Shown here piece after piece: positions 13,822-21,091 of a DNA stretch of 21,091 nucleotides (positions within the stretch are counted from its first letter, which is position 1; the number at the start of each line of letters is the position of its first letter). The position numbers were made by a program, and so were the translations under genes. Origin of the DNA: CAYZQE01 sp964480635 (GTDB lineage Bacteria > Pseudomonadota > Gammaproteobacteria > GCA-001735895). The notes beneath the pieces are model-generated. The model was given only the letters and a program-made list of their open reading frames with translations, searched no databases and was not told where the DNA came from. The stretch spans positions 1-21,091 of the forward strand of contig CAYZQE010000038.1 in assembly GCA_964480635.1 (NCBI GenBank), read 5' to 3'.

Positions 13822-15549
13822 CTATTTTTTAGGAATATATAAATCTGTTATCGTTCCTTCAGCCATTTCGGCGGCGAAATTAAACGTCTCAGATAACGTT
13901 GGATGAGGATGAATGGTTAAGCTTATATCTTCAATATCAGCGCCCATTTCTAGAGCTAATACAGCTTCTGATATTAACTCACCTGCATTAGGGCCAACAA
14001 TACCAGCACCAATGATACGTTTCGTTTTCTTGTCAAAAAGGACTTTGGTCAAACCTTCATCACGATCTAAGCCTAATGAACGGCCAGATGCCGCCCAAGG
14101 GAAGGCACCTTTTATATAGTCTAAGCCTTGTTCTTTTGCCTCAGTTTCAGAGACACCCATCCATGCAATTTCAGGGTCAGTATAAGCAACCGATGGAATG
14201 GTTAATGGTTCGAAATATGACTTATGCCCAGCAATCACTTCGGCAGCAACCTTTGCTTCGTGCGTTGCTTTATGAGCTAGCATGGGTTGCCCTACAATAT
14301 CACCTATCGCATAAATATTTGGCACATTCGTTTTCATCTGTTTATCGACATTGATGAAACCCATCTCATCGACATTGATGCCTGCATTTTCTGCGCCTAT
14401 TTTTAATCCATTAGGGCGGCGACCAACAGCGACTAGCACTTTGTCATAAATTTGGGGTTCAGGTGCCTTATTACCTTCAAAGCTCACTTTTAAACCTTGT
14501 TTTAAAGCTTCGATTTCTGTCACTTTGGTTTTCAAATAAATCGCACTGTATTGTTTTTTAATGCGCTTCATTAAAGGACGTACTAAGTCTTTATCACAAC
14601 CTGGAATTAATCTATCCATAAATTCAACAACGGTTATTTCAGAACCTAAAGCATCATAAACTGTTGCCATTTCTAAACCAATAATGCCGCCCCCAATAAT
14701 TAATAACTTTTTAGGGATATCAGTCATTTCCAATGCGCCTGTTGAATCAATCAAGCGAGGGTCATCATTAGGGAAAGGCGGAATTTCAGTCGCTTGCGAA
14801 CCCGCAGCAATAATACAATTATCAAAAGAAACAATGGTTTCTTTTTCATCTTTTATTATTTTTATTGAATTTGCATCAATAAATTCAGCAACACCATGAA
14901 TAACAGTGACTTTACGTTGCTTAGCTAACAGCATTAAACCGCCTGTCAACTTATTGACCACACGGTTTTTAAAACCCAGTATGCCTTCTCGGTCAATGTT
15001 AGGTTTACCAAAATCAACACCGTTTTTAGCCATATGCTCGGCTTCATTAATAATTTGCGCGGTATGTAATAATGCTTTTGACGGAATACAACCAACGTTT
15101 AAACAAACACCACCTAGCGTGTCATAACGTTCGATTAGAATGACTTTTTTGCCCAAATCGGCAGCTCTAAAGGCTGCTGTATAACCACCAGGCCCCGCAC
15201 CTAACACAACAACATCGGCATGTTCGTCTGATTGAGATGTATTCAAGGCGACTGGTGTTGCTGGTTCTTCTTTTGTTATTGGCACTTCATCACTTGCTTG
15301 GGTTTCAGTCTGTGCAGTTTCAATTTGACCAAACACACTACCCGTAGATACTTTATCGCCTACCTTTATGCTTAAAGCCAATATTTTGCCTGATAATTCA
15401 GCGGGAATATCCATCGTTGCTTTATCTGATTCTATGGTAAATAAAGCATCTTCTTTTTCGACAGTATCACCTGCTGCCACGTGAATTTCAATCACTTCGA
15501 CTGCGTCAAAGTCACCAATATCGGGTACTACTAAATCTGTTGTTGCCAT
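13822..15549 (-). CDS. lpdA: Dihydrolipoamide dehydrogenase (PDH E3) with N-terminal lipoyl domain
   Basis: E3 reoxidises dihydrolipoamide on E2, passing electrons through FAD to NAD+. At 575 residues it is about 100 longer than plain E3 because of an N-terminal lipoyl domain (about 1-80) with the lipoylation site E-S-D-K-A at K43, then a linker rich in Thr, Glu and Ala (about 78-108). The FAD site V-V-L-G-A-G-P-G-G-Y begins near 114; the redox pair is C149 and C154 in G-G-V-C-L-N-V-G-C-I-P-S-K; a second G-x-G-x-x-G for NAD is in I-G-G-G-I-I-G. The catalytic H549 and E554 lie in H-P-H-P-T-L-S-E. The ATG at 15547-15549 overlaps the aceF stop by one base (TAATG). Lipoyl-bearing E3 is known in Neisseria and some other proteobacteria. 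Confidence 0.96.
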   Translation of the reverse strand: MATTDLVVPDIGDFDAVEVIEIHVAAGDTVEKEDALFTIESDKATMDIPAELSGKILALSIKVGDKVSTGSVFGQIETAQTETQASDEVPITKEEPATPVALNTSQSDEHADVVVLGAGPGGYTAAFRAADLGKKVILIERYDTLGGVCLNVGCIPSKALLHTAQIINEAEHMAKNGVDFGKPNIDREGILGFKNRVVNKLTGGLMLLAKQRKVTVIHGVAEFIDANSIKIIKDEKETIVSFDNCIIAAGSQATEIPPFPNDDPRLIDSTGALEMTDIPKKLLIIGGGIIGLEMATVYDALGSEITVVEFMDRLIPGCDKDLVRPLMKRIKKQYSAIYLKTKVTEIEALKQGLKVSFEGNKAPEPQIYDKVLVAVGRRPNGLKIGAENAGINVDEMGFINVDKQMKTNVPNIYAIGDIVGQPMLAHKATHEAKVAAEVIAGHKSYFEPLTIPSVAYTDPEIAWMGVSETEAKEQGLDYIKGAFPWAASGRSLGLDRDEGLTKVLFDKKTKRIIGAGIVGPNAGELISEAVLALEMGADIEDISLTIHPHPTLSETFNFAAEMAEGTITDLYIPKK

Positions 15550-16835
15550 TATAATAAAACTCGTCTCATGTCAGTAATTACCTGACTTAAATATGAAGTA
15601 AAACGTGCGCCTTGAGCGCCGTCTATCACCCTGTGATCATAAGAAAGCGCTAAAGGTAAAATATTTCTCGCAGCAAACGATCCATCCGCTTGATAAACCG
15701 GTGTCATTTTAGAGCGTGCAACGCCTAAAATAGCTACTTCGGGTGCATTAACAATCGGTGTAAACTGCGTACCACCAATACCACCTAAACTCGAGATAGA
15801 AAAACAACCACCTTGTAAATCTTTAGGCATTAATTTTCCTTCTCTAGCACGGCCTGCCACTTCGGCAACCTCGGCGGCTAATTCATAGATACCTTTTTGA
15901 TCAACATCTTTAATCACAGGTACCATTAAACCATTAGGTGTATCGACAGCGACACCAATATTAAAGTATTTCTTTATAACTAAATTCTCACCTGTCGCAT
16001 CAAGACTAGCATTAAAATTAGGATGTTCTTGTAAAGCGGCGACAACTGCTTTCATAATGAAGACTAACGGCGTTAAACGAACGCCTTTACGCTCGGCTTC
16101 TTTGGCTAAAGATTTTCTAAAAGTTTCTAATTCTGTAATATCTGCTTCGTCAAATTGTGTCACGTGAGGAACTGTTACCCAACTTCTATGTAGATGCGCA
16201 CCTGATATTTTTTTAATACGGCTTAAGGCAACTGTTTCTATTTCGCCAAACTTACTAAAATCAATGCTAGGTGCTGCTGAAACTGCAATGCCATTAGCAC
16301 TTGCCCCACCACCAGATTGCAATGCTGACTTAACAAACGATTGAACATCTTCTTTAAGCACACGTCCTTTATCACCAGAGCCAACGACTTGCCCAATATC
16401 AACACCAAGTTCACGGGAAAAACGCCTAATAGCGGGACTGGCATGTGAATCACTAGATGACGTTATTGGCGAAGCCGAAGATGTTGGTGCAACGGCTGCT
16501 GGAGCAGACTTTGCGACTTCAATCGTTTTTTCTACTGTCTTAGTAGGCGCTTCTACTGCTTCTGCTTTTTCTTCTATAGGCGCTGCAACATCGTCTGATA
16601 CTTCGATTGTCGCAATAGTAGACCCTTCTCTTATTTTATCACCAACTACCACTGCAACTGATTTGATAACACCTGCAAAAGGTGAAGGAATTTCCATGGT
16701 TGCTTTATCTGATTCTAAAACGATTAATGAATCATCGACGGCAACCGTGTCACCTTTGTTAATGATCATTTCAATAATTTCGATTTCGTCAAAATCACCT
16801 AGATCTGGTAGTGTAATTGTTTGTATGTTCGACAT
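15549..16835 (-). CDS. aceF: Dihydrolipoyl acetyltransferase (PDH E2)
   Basis: E2 forms the core of the pyruvate dehydrogenase complex and moves the acetyl group from lipoyl to CoA. The 428-residue protein has one lipoyl domain (about 1-80, lipoyl lysine K44 in E-S-D-K-A-T-M-E), then an Ala/Pro/Thr/Ser-rich swinging linker (about 85-130). The peripheral-subunit-binding domain (about 133-168; S-P-A-I-R-R-F-S-R-E-L-G-V-D) is next, followed by the acyltransferase domain ending with catalytic H401 and D405 in D-H-R-V-I-D-G. E. coli E2 has three lipoyl domains; here there is one, with another on E3. AGGAGA precedes ATG 16833-16835, a strong ribosome-binding site. It follows aceE after a 182-bp repeat-bearing spacer. 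Confidence 0.97.
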   Translation of the reverse strand: MSNIQTITLPDLGDFDEIEIIEMIINKGDTVAVDDSLIVLESDKATMEIPSPFAGVIKSVAVVVGDKIREGSTIATIEVSDDVAAPIEEKAEAVEAPTKTVEKTIEVAKSAPAAVAPTSSASPITSSSDSHASPAIRRFSRELGVDIGQVVGSGDKGRVLKEDVQSFVKSALQSGGGASANGIAVSAAPSIDFSKFGEIETVALSRIKKISGAHLHRSWVTVPHVTQFDEADITELETFRKSLAKEAERKGVRLTPLVFIMKAVVAALQEHPNFNASLDATGENLVIKKYFNIGVAVDTPNGLMVPVIKDVDQKGIYELAAEVAEVAGRAREGKLMPKDLQGGCFSISSLGGIGGTQFTPIVNAPEVAILGVARSKMTPVYQADGSFAARNILPLALSYDHRVIDGAQGARFTSYLSQVITDMRRVLL

Positions 16836-16867
16836 TAAGTTTGTCTCCTAAGCTTTATTCTTTAACG

Positions 16868-16900
16868 CCCTCTCTCAGCGAGAGTGGGTTGGGGTGAGCG
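16868..16900. repeat. REP-like element, copy A (half)
   Basis: CCCTCTCTC AGC GAGAGTGGG (16868-16888) folds into a stem with one T-T mismatch and is followed by TTGGGGTGAGCG. This resembles the CCCTCTCCC...GGGAGAGGG-TTGGGGTGAGGG type of intergenic repeat that I recall as common in gammaproteobacteria; that recollection was not checked. Confidence 0.65.
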
Positions 16901-16946
16901 ATAAATCTCAAAACTAGATTTAGAGATGATCCAACTGCACCATTTA

Positions 16947-17002
16947 CCCTCGCCCCAGCCTTCTTCCTCAAGAGGTAGAGGAAAACACCAGATTGGGTGA
17001 GG
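16947..17002. repeat. REP-like element, copy B (palindromic)
   Basis: CCCTCGCCCCAGCCTTCTTC leads into CCTC-AA-GAGG (16966-16975), then continues to TTGGGTGAGG at 16993-17002. The outer CCCTCGCCCCA and TTGGGTGAGG arms are imperfect reverse complements, so the whole unit is a degenerate palindrome. Its left arm is also an inverted match to the tail of copy A, so the two elements face each other across about 46 bp. It ends 15 bp before the aceE stop codon. Confidence 0.6.
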
Positions 17003-17017
17003 TTTATATTTTCTATA

Positions 17018-19675
17018 CTAAACTGTTATTGGGTTGGCTTTATCGACATCAATGTTATATTTTTTAATGGCTTGCTTAACAACATCTGCTTTCACCAAAC
17101 CTTCATCCATTAACGATGTCAACGCTGCTAAAACAACGTAATAACGATTCACTTCAAAGAATACTCTTAAATTAGCACGCGTATCACTGCGGCCAAAACC
17201 ATCTGTTCCTAACACGTTGTAACTCATCGGAATAAATTCACGAATTTGGTTTGAATAGGTTCTTGTATAATCAGTCGCAATAATCGCTGGGCCTTTTTTA
17301 CCGGTTAACAACTGAGTGACAAAGGGAACACCTGCTTTTTTACCAGGATTTAATTGATTAACACGTTTAACGGCTTCTGCTTCTCGCGCTAATTCATTAA
17401 TACTGGTTAAGCTCCAAATATCAGCAGCCACACCAAAATCATCTTTAAGTAATTCTGCTGCTGCAATCACTTCACGTAAAATCGTACCACTGCCTAATAG
17501 CTGAACCTTAAGCTTAGTATCTTTTGTTTTTTGCAGCTGATACATGCCTTTAATAATGTAAACTTCAGCACCTTTTGGCATTTCTGGATGCTTATAATTT
17601 TCATTCATCGCTGTAATATAATAGAAGCAGTTTTCACCCGCTTCGTACATACGTTTCATACCATCATGAATAATGACTGCTAATTCATACGCAAACGTTG
17701 GATCATACGCTTTACAGTTTGGAATGGTGCCTGCTGTAATTAAACTATGACCATCTTGATGTTGTAACCCTTCACCTGCAAGCGTTGTTCTACCTGCTGT
17801 ACCACCAATTAAGAAGCCACGCACTTGCATATCACCCGCTGCCCAAGCCAAGTCACCAATACGCTGAAAACCAAACATTGAATAGTAGATATAAAACGGA
17901 ATCATATTAACGCCGTGTGTGTAATAAGACGAACCCGCTGCAATCCAAGAAGAAAATGCGCCAGCCTCGTTAATACCTTCTTGTAGAATTTGACCTTTTT
18001 TATCTTCGCGATAATACATTACTTGGTCAGAATCCATTGGCTCATATAACTGGCCTTTACTGGAATAGATACCCAATTGACGGAACATACCTTCCATGCC
18101 AAAAGTGCGTGCTTCGTCTGGTACGATTGGCACGATGTTTTTACCAATTTCTTTATGACGCGCTAAAGTTGCTAGCATACGCACAAAAGCCATTGTGGTT
18201 GAAAATTCTCGATCGCCGCTGGATTTCAACAAAGCATCAAATATGCTTAAATCAGGGATGGTTAAACGTTCTGCCGAATCAACACGAGTTGGTGTCACGC
18301 CACCCAATGCTTCACGACGCTCACGCATATATTTCATTTCTAAGCTGTCTTCTGCGAACTTATAAAATGGAACGTCATTAATTTCTTCATCGGTGACAGG
18401 GATATTAAAACGGTCACGGAATGCTTTAAGCGCATCTTCACCCATTTTCTTTTGCGAGTGAGTAATGTTCTGGCCTTCACCCGCCTCACCCATACCATAC
18501 CCCTTGACGGTTTTGGCAAGAATACAGACTGGCTGGCCTTTTGTAGCGGCAGCCTCTGCATAAGCCGCATACACTTTTTGAGGGTCATGACCGCCACGAT
18601 TCAAACGCCAAATATCTTTATCAGACATGTCAGCGACCATTTCTAATAACTCAGGGTATTTACCAAAAAAGTGCTCGCGCGTATAGGCACCACCTTTTGC
18701 TTTATAAGATTGGTATTCACCATCCACTGCCTCTGCCATACGTTTTTGCAGTAAACCGTCTTTATCTTTAGCTAATAATGGGTCCCAATATGAACCCCAA
18801 ACTACTTTGATAACCTTCCAGCCTGCGCCACGGAAGCTGCCTTCTAATTCTTGAATGATTTTCCCATTACCGCGAACGGGGCCATCTAAACGCTGCAAAT
18901 TACAATTAATAACAAAAATTAAATTATCTAAACTTTCACGCGAGGCTAAAGATATAGCGCCTAACGATTCGGGTTCATCTGTTTCACCATCACCTAAATA
19001 AGCCCAAACCTTACGGTTTTGCTCTGGCACTAAACCTCGGTTTTCCATATATTTTAGAAACCGCGCTTGGTAAATTGCCATAATAGGCCCAAGCCCCATA
19101 GAAACGGTTGGAAACTGCCAAAAATCAGGCATTAACCAAGGATGAGGGTAAGAAGACAAAGCTTTCCCACCGTCAGCTTCTTGTCTAAAATTAAGTAAAT
19201 GCTCGTCTGTTAAACGCCCTTCCACATAGGCACGCGCATAAATACCAGGTGCTGAGTGGCCTTGATAAAAGACCAAGTCACCTTTATTTTCATCGTTAGA
19301 TCCACGATAAAAATGATTAAAACCCACATCATATAATGTGGCTGCTGAGGCAAAACTGGCAATATGACCACCCAGCTCACTGGTTTTACGGTTCGCTTGA
19401 ACCACCATTGCTAAAGCATTCCAACGAATGACCGAACGAATACGATGCTCCAACTCTTGATCACCTGGGATTCTTTTTTCTTGCGCAATGCTGAGTGTAT
19501 TTATATAAGGTGTGTTTGCACTAAAAGGCAAATCAGCACCTTCTTGACGAGCCTTTTCAATCATTTTTTCTAATAAAAAATGTGCTCTCTCGATACCTTC
19601 TCTTTTTAAAACAGAGTCCAAAGAGTCAACCCATTCTTGTGTTTCAAGGGGATCAACATCTGTATAATTTGCCAT
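17018..19675 (-). CDS. aceE: Pyruvate dehydrogenase E1 component (homodimeric type)
   Basis: E1 decarboxylates pyruvate with thiamine diphosphate and acetylates the lipoyl group of E2. The 885-residue length and architecture match the single-chain E. coli AceE type, not the alpha/beta type. The ThDP/Mg motif is seen as L-G-D-G-E-T-D-E (D229) followed about 28 residues later by I-N-C-N (N257, N259). Active-site histidines are H104 (G-G-H-I-A-S-F) and H140 (Y-Q-G-H-S-A-P-G). The C-terminal domain with L-G-T-D-G-F-G-R-S-D-T-R is intact. ATG 19673-19675 follows an AGAGAG stretch. It is the first gene of aceE-aceF-lpdA. No PdhR-like ATTGGT...ACCAAT box is visible upstream. Confidence 0.97.
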   Translation of the reverse strand: MANYTDVDPLETQEWVDSLDSVLKREGIERAHFLLEKMIEKARQEGADLPFSANTPYINTLSIAQEKRIPGDQELEHRIRSVIRWNALAMVVQANRKTSELGGHIASFASAATLYDVGFNHFYRGSNDENKGDLVFYQGHSAPGIYARAYVEGRLTDEHLLNFRQEADGGKALSSYPHPWLMPDFWQFPTVSMGLGPIMAIYQARFLKYMENRGLVPEQNRKVWAYLGDGETDEPESLGAISLASRESLDNLIFVINCNLQRLDGPVRGNGKIIQELEGSFRGAGWKVIKVVWGSYWDPLLAKDKDGLLQKRMAEAVDGEYQSYKAKGGAYTREHFFGKYPELLEMVADMSDKDIWRLNRGGHDPQKVYAAYAEAAATKGQPVCILAKTVKGYGMGEAGEGQNITHSQKKMGEDALKAFRDRFNIPVTDEEINDVPFYKFAEDSLEMKYMRERREALGGVTPTRVDSAERLTIPDLSIFDALLKSSGDREFSTTMAFVRMLATLARHKEIGKNIVPIVPDEARTFGMEGMFRQLGIYSSKGQLYEPMDSDQVMYYREDKKGQILQEGINEAGAFSSWIAAGSSYYTHGVNMIPFYIYYSMFGFQRIGDLAWAAGDMQVRGFLIGGTAGRTTLAGEGLQHQDGHSLITAGTIPNCKAYDPTFAYELAVIIHDGMKRMYEAGENCFYYITAMNENYKHPEMPKGAEVYIIKGMYQLQKTKDTKLKVQLLGSGTILREVIAAAELLKDDFGVAADIWSLTSINELAREAEAVKRVNQLNPGKKAGVPFVTQLLTGKKGPAIIATDYTRTYSNQIREFIPMSYNVLGTDGFGRSDTRANLRVFFEVNRYYVVLAALTSLMDEGLVKADVVKQAIKKYNIDVDKANPITV

Positions 19676-19710
19676 AAAAACTCTCTAAATTGTTTCTTAT
19701 TGTATTAATT

Positions 19711-19734
19711 CTAGTCACAAAATGAGTGAACTAG
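19711..19734 (-). promoter_or_regulatory. Hairpin in the aceE leader
   Basis: CTAGTCAC (19711-19718) pairs with GTG-A-ACTAG (19726-19734) with one bulged base, around a 7-nt loop. It lies between the likely aceE -10 box and the start codon, so it would be in the mRNA leader. A related CACTAG lies nearby at 19764-19769. Function unknown. Confidence 0.4.
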
Positions 19735-19754
19735 TTTTCTTTATCTAATTAAAC

Positions 19755-19760
19755 ATTATA
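19755..19760 (-). promoter_or_regulatory. Candidate -10 box for aceE
   Basis: A perfect TATAAT on the minus strand (19760-19755) would give transcription starting near 19748 and a leader of about 70 nt. No good -35 hexamer is visible at 16-18 bp upstream (the 17-bp position reads TGAAGG), so the promoter would need an activator or be weak. Confidence 0.45.
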
Positions 19761-19784
19761 ACGCCACTAGACACTTTCCTTCAC

Positions 19785-19830
19785 TTTTTTTAAATTTAAT
19801 TTACTTTAATTAGTTTTAAATTTAAAAAAA
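19785..19830. repeat. 15-bp perfect AT-only inverted repeat between aceE and pyrC
   Basis: TTTTTTTAAATTTAA (19785-19799) and TTAAATTTAAAAAAA (19816-19830) are exact reverse complements with a 16-nt spacer. Both flanking genes read away from it, so it cannot be their terminator by position. It could act as a bidirectional UP-like or curved-DNA element, or it could be compositional. Confidence 0.6.
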
Positions 19831-19882
19831 CACCCCCTTTAAATAGGGCCTTTCAAGTGAAAATCTACCATTTAAGCTTAGA

Positions 19883-19915
19883 ACAGCATTAAATTTATAA
19901 GAAATTTAATGCTGT
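19883..19915 (+). promoter_or_regulatory. 14-bp perfect hairpin upstream of pyrC
   Basis: ACAGCATTAAATTT (19883-19896), loop ATAAG, then AAATTTAATGCTGT (19902-19915), ending 39 bp before the pyrC start. There is no T-run after it, so it is not a simple terminator. A possible -10 box CATAAT sits at 19921-19926, which would place the palindrome over the -35 region, as expected for an operator. If transcription starts further upstream, it would instead be a stable leader hairpin. Enteric pyrC is controlled by PurR and by a leader hairpin; neither mechanism can be assigned here. Confidence 0.6.
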
Positions 19916-19954
19916 CATGGCATAATGCACCGCTCACAAAACGAGTAACATTCA

Positions 19955-21004
19955 TTGCAAACCCTCACTATTTTAAAACCTGACGACTGGCACTTACACT
20001 TTAGAGACGGTGCTTTTTTAAGCCGTACGGTACAAGACACTGCCAATCAATTTGGTCGAGCCATTGTGATGCCTAATTTATCACCGCCCGTTCGCACAAG
20101 CAGCGATGCCGAGGCCTATTTCCAACGCATAAAAAAACACATCCCTAAAGGCAATACATTTGAAGCGTTGATGACGTTATATTTAACGGATAACACAACT
20201 GCACTTGACATTAAAAAAGCATCTGAATCACCTTGCGTCTACGCGGCGAAACTCTATCCTGCTGGTGCCACCACTAATTCTGATTTTGGTGTCAGTCATG
20301 TTGATAAACTCCATGACGCTTTAACGGCAATGCAAAAATATAATTTACCTCTCCTTATACACGGTGAGTCGACTGATCCAAATGATGATATTTTTGATCG
20401 CGAGAAAATTTTCATTGATCAGACATTGATTCCACTGCGCAAAAAATTTCCTGATTTAAAAATAATTTTTGAACACATTACCACTAAAGATGCTGTTAAT
20501 TATGTAAAAGAAGCTAATAAACTCACGGCAGCAACCATCACACCGCAGCACTTATTGATTAATCGTAATGCACTTTTTAAAGGTGGCATTCGCCCACATC
20601 ACTATTGCTTACCTGTCGTTAAACGAGAAGAACATCGCTTAGCACTGAATGAAATCGCCATCAGTGGTCATAATCGTTTTTTTGCTGGTACTGATAGCGC
20701 CCCGCACACGTCTGATAAAAAAGAATCATCTTGTGGCTGTGCGGGTATTTATTCTTCAAGCCATGCAATAGAGCTTTATGCAGAAGCTTTTGAACGCAAT
20801 AGCAATTTCTCAAATTTTGAAAAGTTCATGAGCATCAATGGCGCTCTATTTTATGGGCTCTCTCCCCATAAAGACACGATCACGTTAAATAAAAAAGCAT
20901 GGCAAGTGGTTGATTCATTAAGTTATGGGGCGCCAGAAGACAAGCAAAACCTCATCCCTTTTATGGCGGGTGAAACACTTCAATGGGCAATAAACAATGA
21001 CTGA
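19955..21004 (+). CDS. pyrC: Dihydroorotase (E. coli PyrC type)
   Basis: Dihydroorotase cyclises carbamoyl-aspartate to dihydroorotate in pyrimidine synthesis. The 349-residue protein aligns with E. coli PyrC at a constant offset of three residues. Zinc ligands H13 and H15 lie in D-D-W-H-L-H-F-R-D-G, the carboxylated lysine K99 in A-K-L-Y-P-A-G, H136 in I-H-G-E, H174 in F-E-H-I-T-T, and catalytic D247 in G-T-D-S-A-P-H. The start must be TTG 19955: an in-frame TAA stands at 19946-19948 and there is no ATG or GTG before the first conserved residues. The ribosome-binding site is poor (ACGAG), suggesting low translation efficiency. The end overlaps rnt by 8 bp. Confidence 0.95.
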   Translation: MQTLTILKPDDWHLHFRDGAFLSRTVQDTANQFGRAIVMPNLSPPVRTSSDAEAYFQRIKKHIPKGNTFEALMTLYLTDNTTALDIKKASESPCVYAAKLYPAGATTNSDFGVSHVDKLHDALTAMQKYNLPLLIHGESTDPNDDIFDREKIFIDQTLIPLRKKFPDLKIIFEHITTKDAVNYVKEANKLTAATITPQHLLINRNALFKGGIRPHHYCLPVVKREEHRLALNEIAISGHNRFFAGTDSAPHTSDKKESSCGCAGIYSSSHAIELYAEAFERNSNFSNFEKFMSINGALFYGLSPHKDTITLNKKAWQVVDSLSYGAPEDKQNLIPFMAGETLQWAINND

Positions 21005-21091
21005 TATTATTAAAATGAAAGACCGCTTTAGAGGTTTTTTACCTGTCGTCGTCGATGTAGAAACAGGTGGTTTTAATGAAAAAACAGATGC
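20997..21091 (+). CDS. rnt: Ribonuclease T, N-terminal fragment (runs off window)
   Basis: Thirty-one complete codons are present, reading M-T-D-I-I-K-M-K-D-R-F-R-G-F-L-P-V-V-V-D, then V-E-T-G-G-F-N-E-K-T-D. The R-F-R-G-F-L-P-V-V-x-D-V-E-T segment is the RNase T start, with the first DEDD exonuclease motif (D and E of D-V-E-T). RNase T trims 3' ends of tRNAs and other stable RNAs. ATG 20997 overlaps the pyrC end by 8 bp; a second in-frame ATG at 21015 is possible. The open end at 21091 is the window edge, not a truncation. pyrC-rnt adjacency is known in other gammaproteobacteria. Confidence 0.9.
   Translation, partial: MTDIIKMKDRFRGFLPVVVDVETGGFNEKTD

Noticed and set aside
13913..14354. Plus-strand open frames antisense to lpdA, aceF, aceE and ccm genes
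   Set aside because: They are shadows of strongly conserved genes on the other strand and show no family signatures or ribosome-binding sites.

Overview
The window is ordinary chromosome of an AT-rich gammaproteobacterium (roughly 40% G+C by eye). The evidence is protein content and gene order: succinylase-branch dapC/dapD/dapE with a yffB-type gene just before dapE (as in E. coli), a complete System I cytochrome c maturation operon, a homodimeric-type pyruvate dehydrogenase E1, an E. coli-type dihydroorotase and RNase T. A relative of Thiotrichales/Piscirickettsiaceae-like marine gammaproteobacteria is plausible, but I cannot prove it from sequence alone. No tRNA, rRNA, CRISPR array, prophage or intact insertion sequence is visible.

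Layout: (1) 1-255 is non-coding with an AT heptamer repeat. (2) 256-633 (-) is a small VOC-fold (glyoxalase-like) protein, divergent from (3) 716-2757 (+) dapC-dapD. (4) 2758-3207 is a 450-bp non-coding block full of inverted repeats. (5) 3208-5587 (+) is a yffB-like gene, dapE and gluQ, tightly packed. dapC, dapD and dapE together give three consecutive-branch steps of lysine/meso-diaminopimelate synthesis. (6) 5599-13659 (-) reads, in transcription order, a predicted lipoprotein, ccmA, ccmB, ccmC, ccmD, ccmE, ccmF, ccmG, ccmH, ccmI. This is the whole apparatus that exports heme, carries it on CcmE and attaches it to apocytochromes c; several junctions are ATGA or TGATG overlaps. (7) 13822-19675 (-) is aceE-aceF-lpd, the pyruvate dehydrogenase complex, with lipoyl domains on both E2 and E3. 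(8) 19955-21004 (+) is pyrC, overlapped by the start of rnt, which runs off the window end.

The most consequential observation is technical. The 100-N gap inside ccmA is flanked by an exact 55-bp duplication. This looks like two contig ends that overlap by one k-mer and were padded rather than merged; removing 155 bp restores one intact ccmA. The most unusual gene is the lipoprotein directly upstream of ccmA. It has an Ig-like segment, a canonical EF-hand loop and six cysteines beyond the lipid-bearing one, and it overlaps the likely TTG start of ccmA. The most interesting non-coding parts are the repeat-rich dapD-yffB spacer, the REP-like pair between aceE and aceF, and the hairpins upstream of pyrC. 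I found no clearly new multi-gene system; most of the window is conserved housekeeping.
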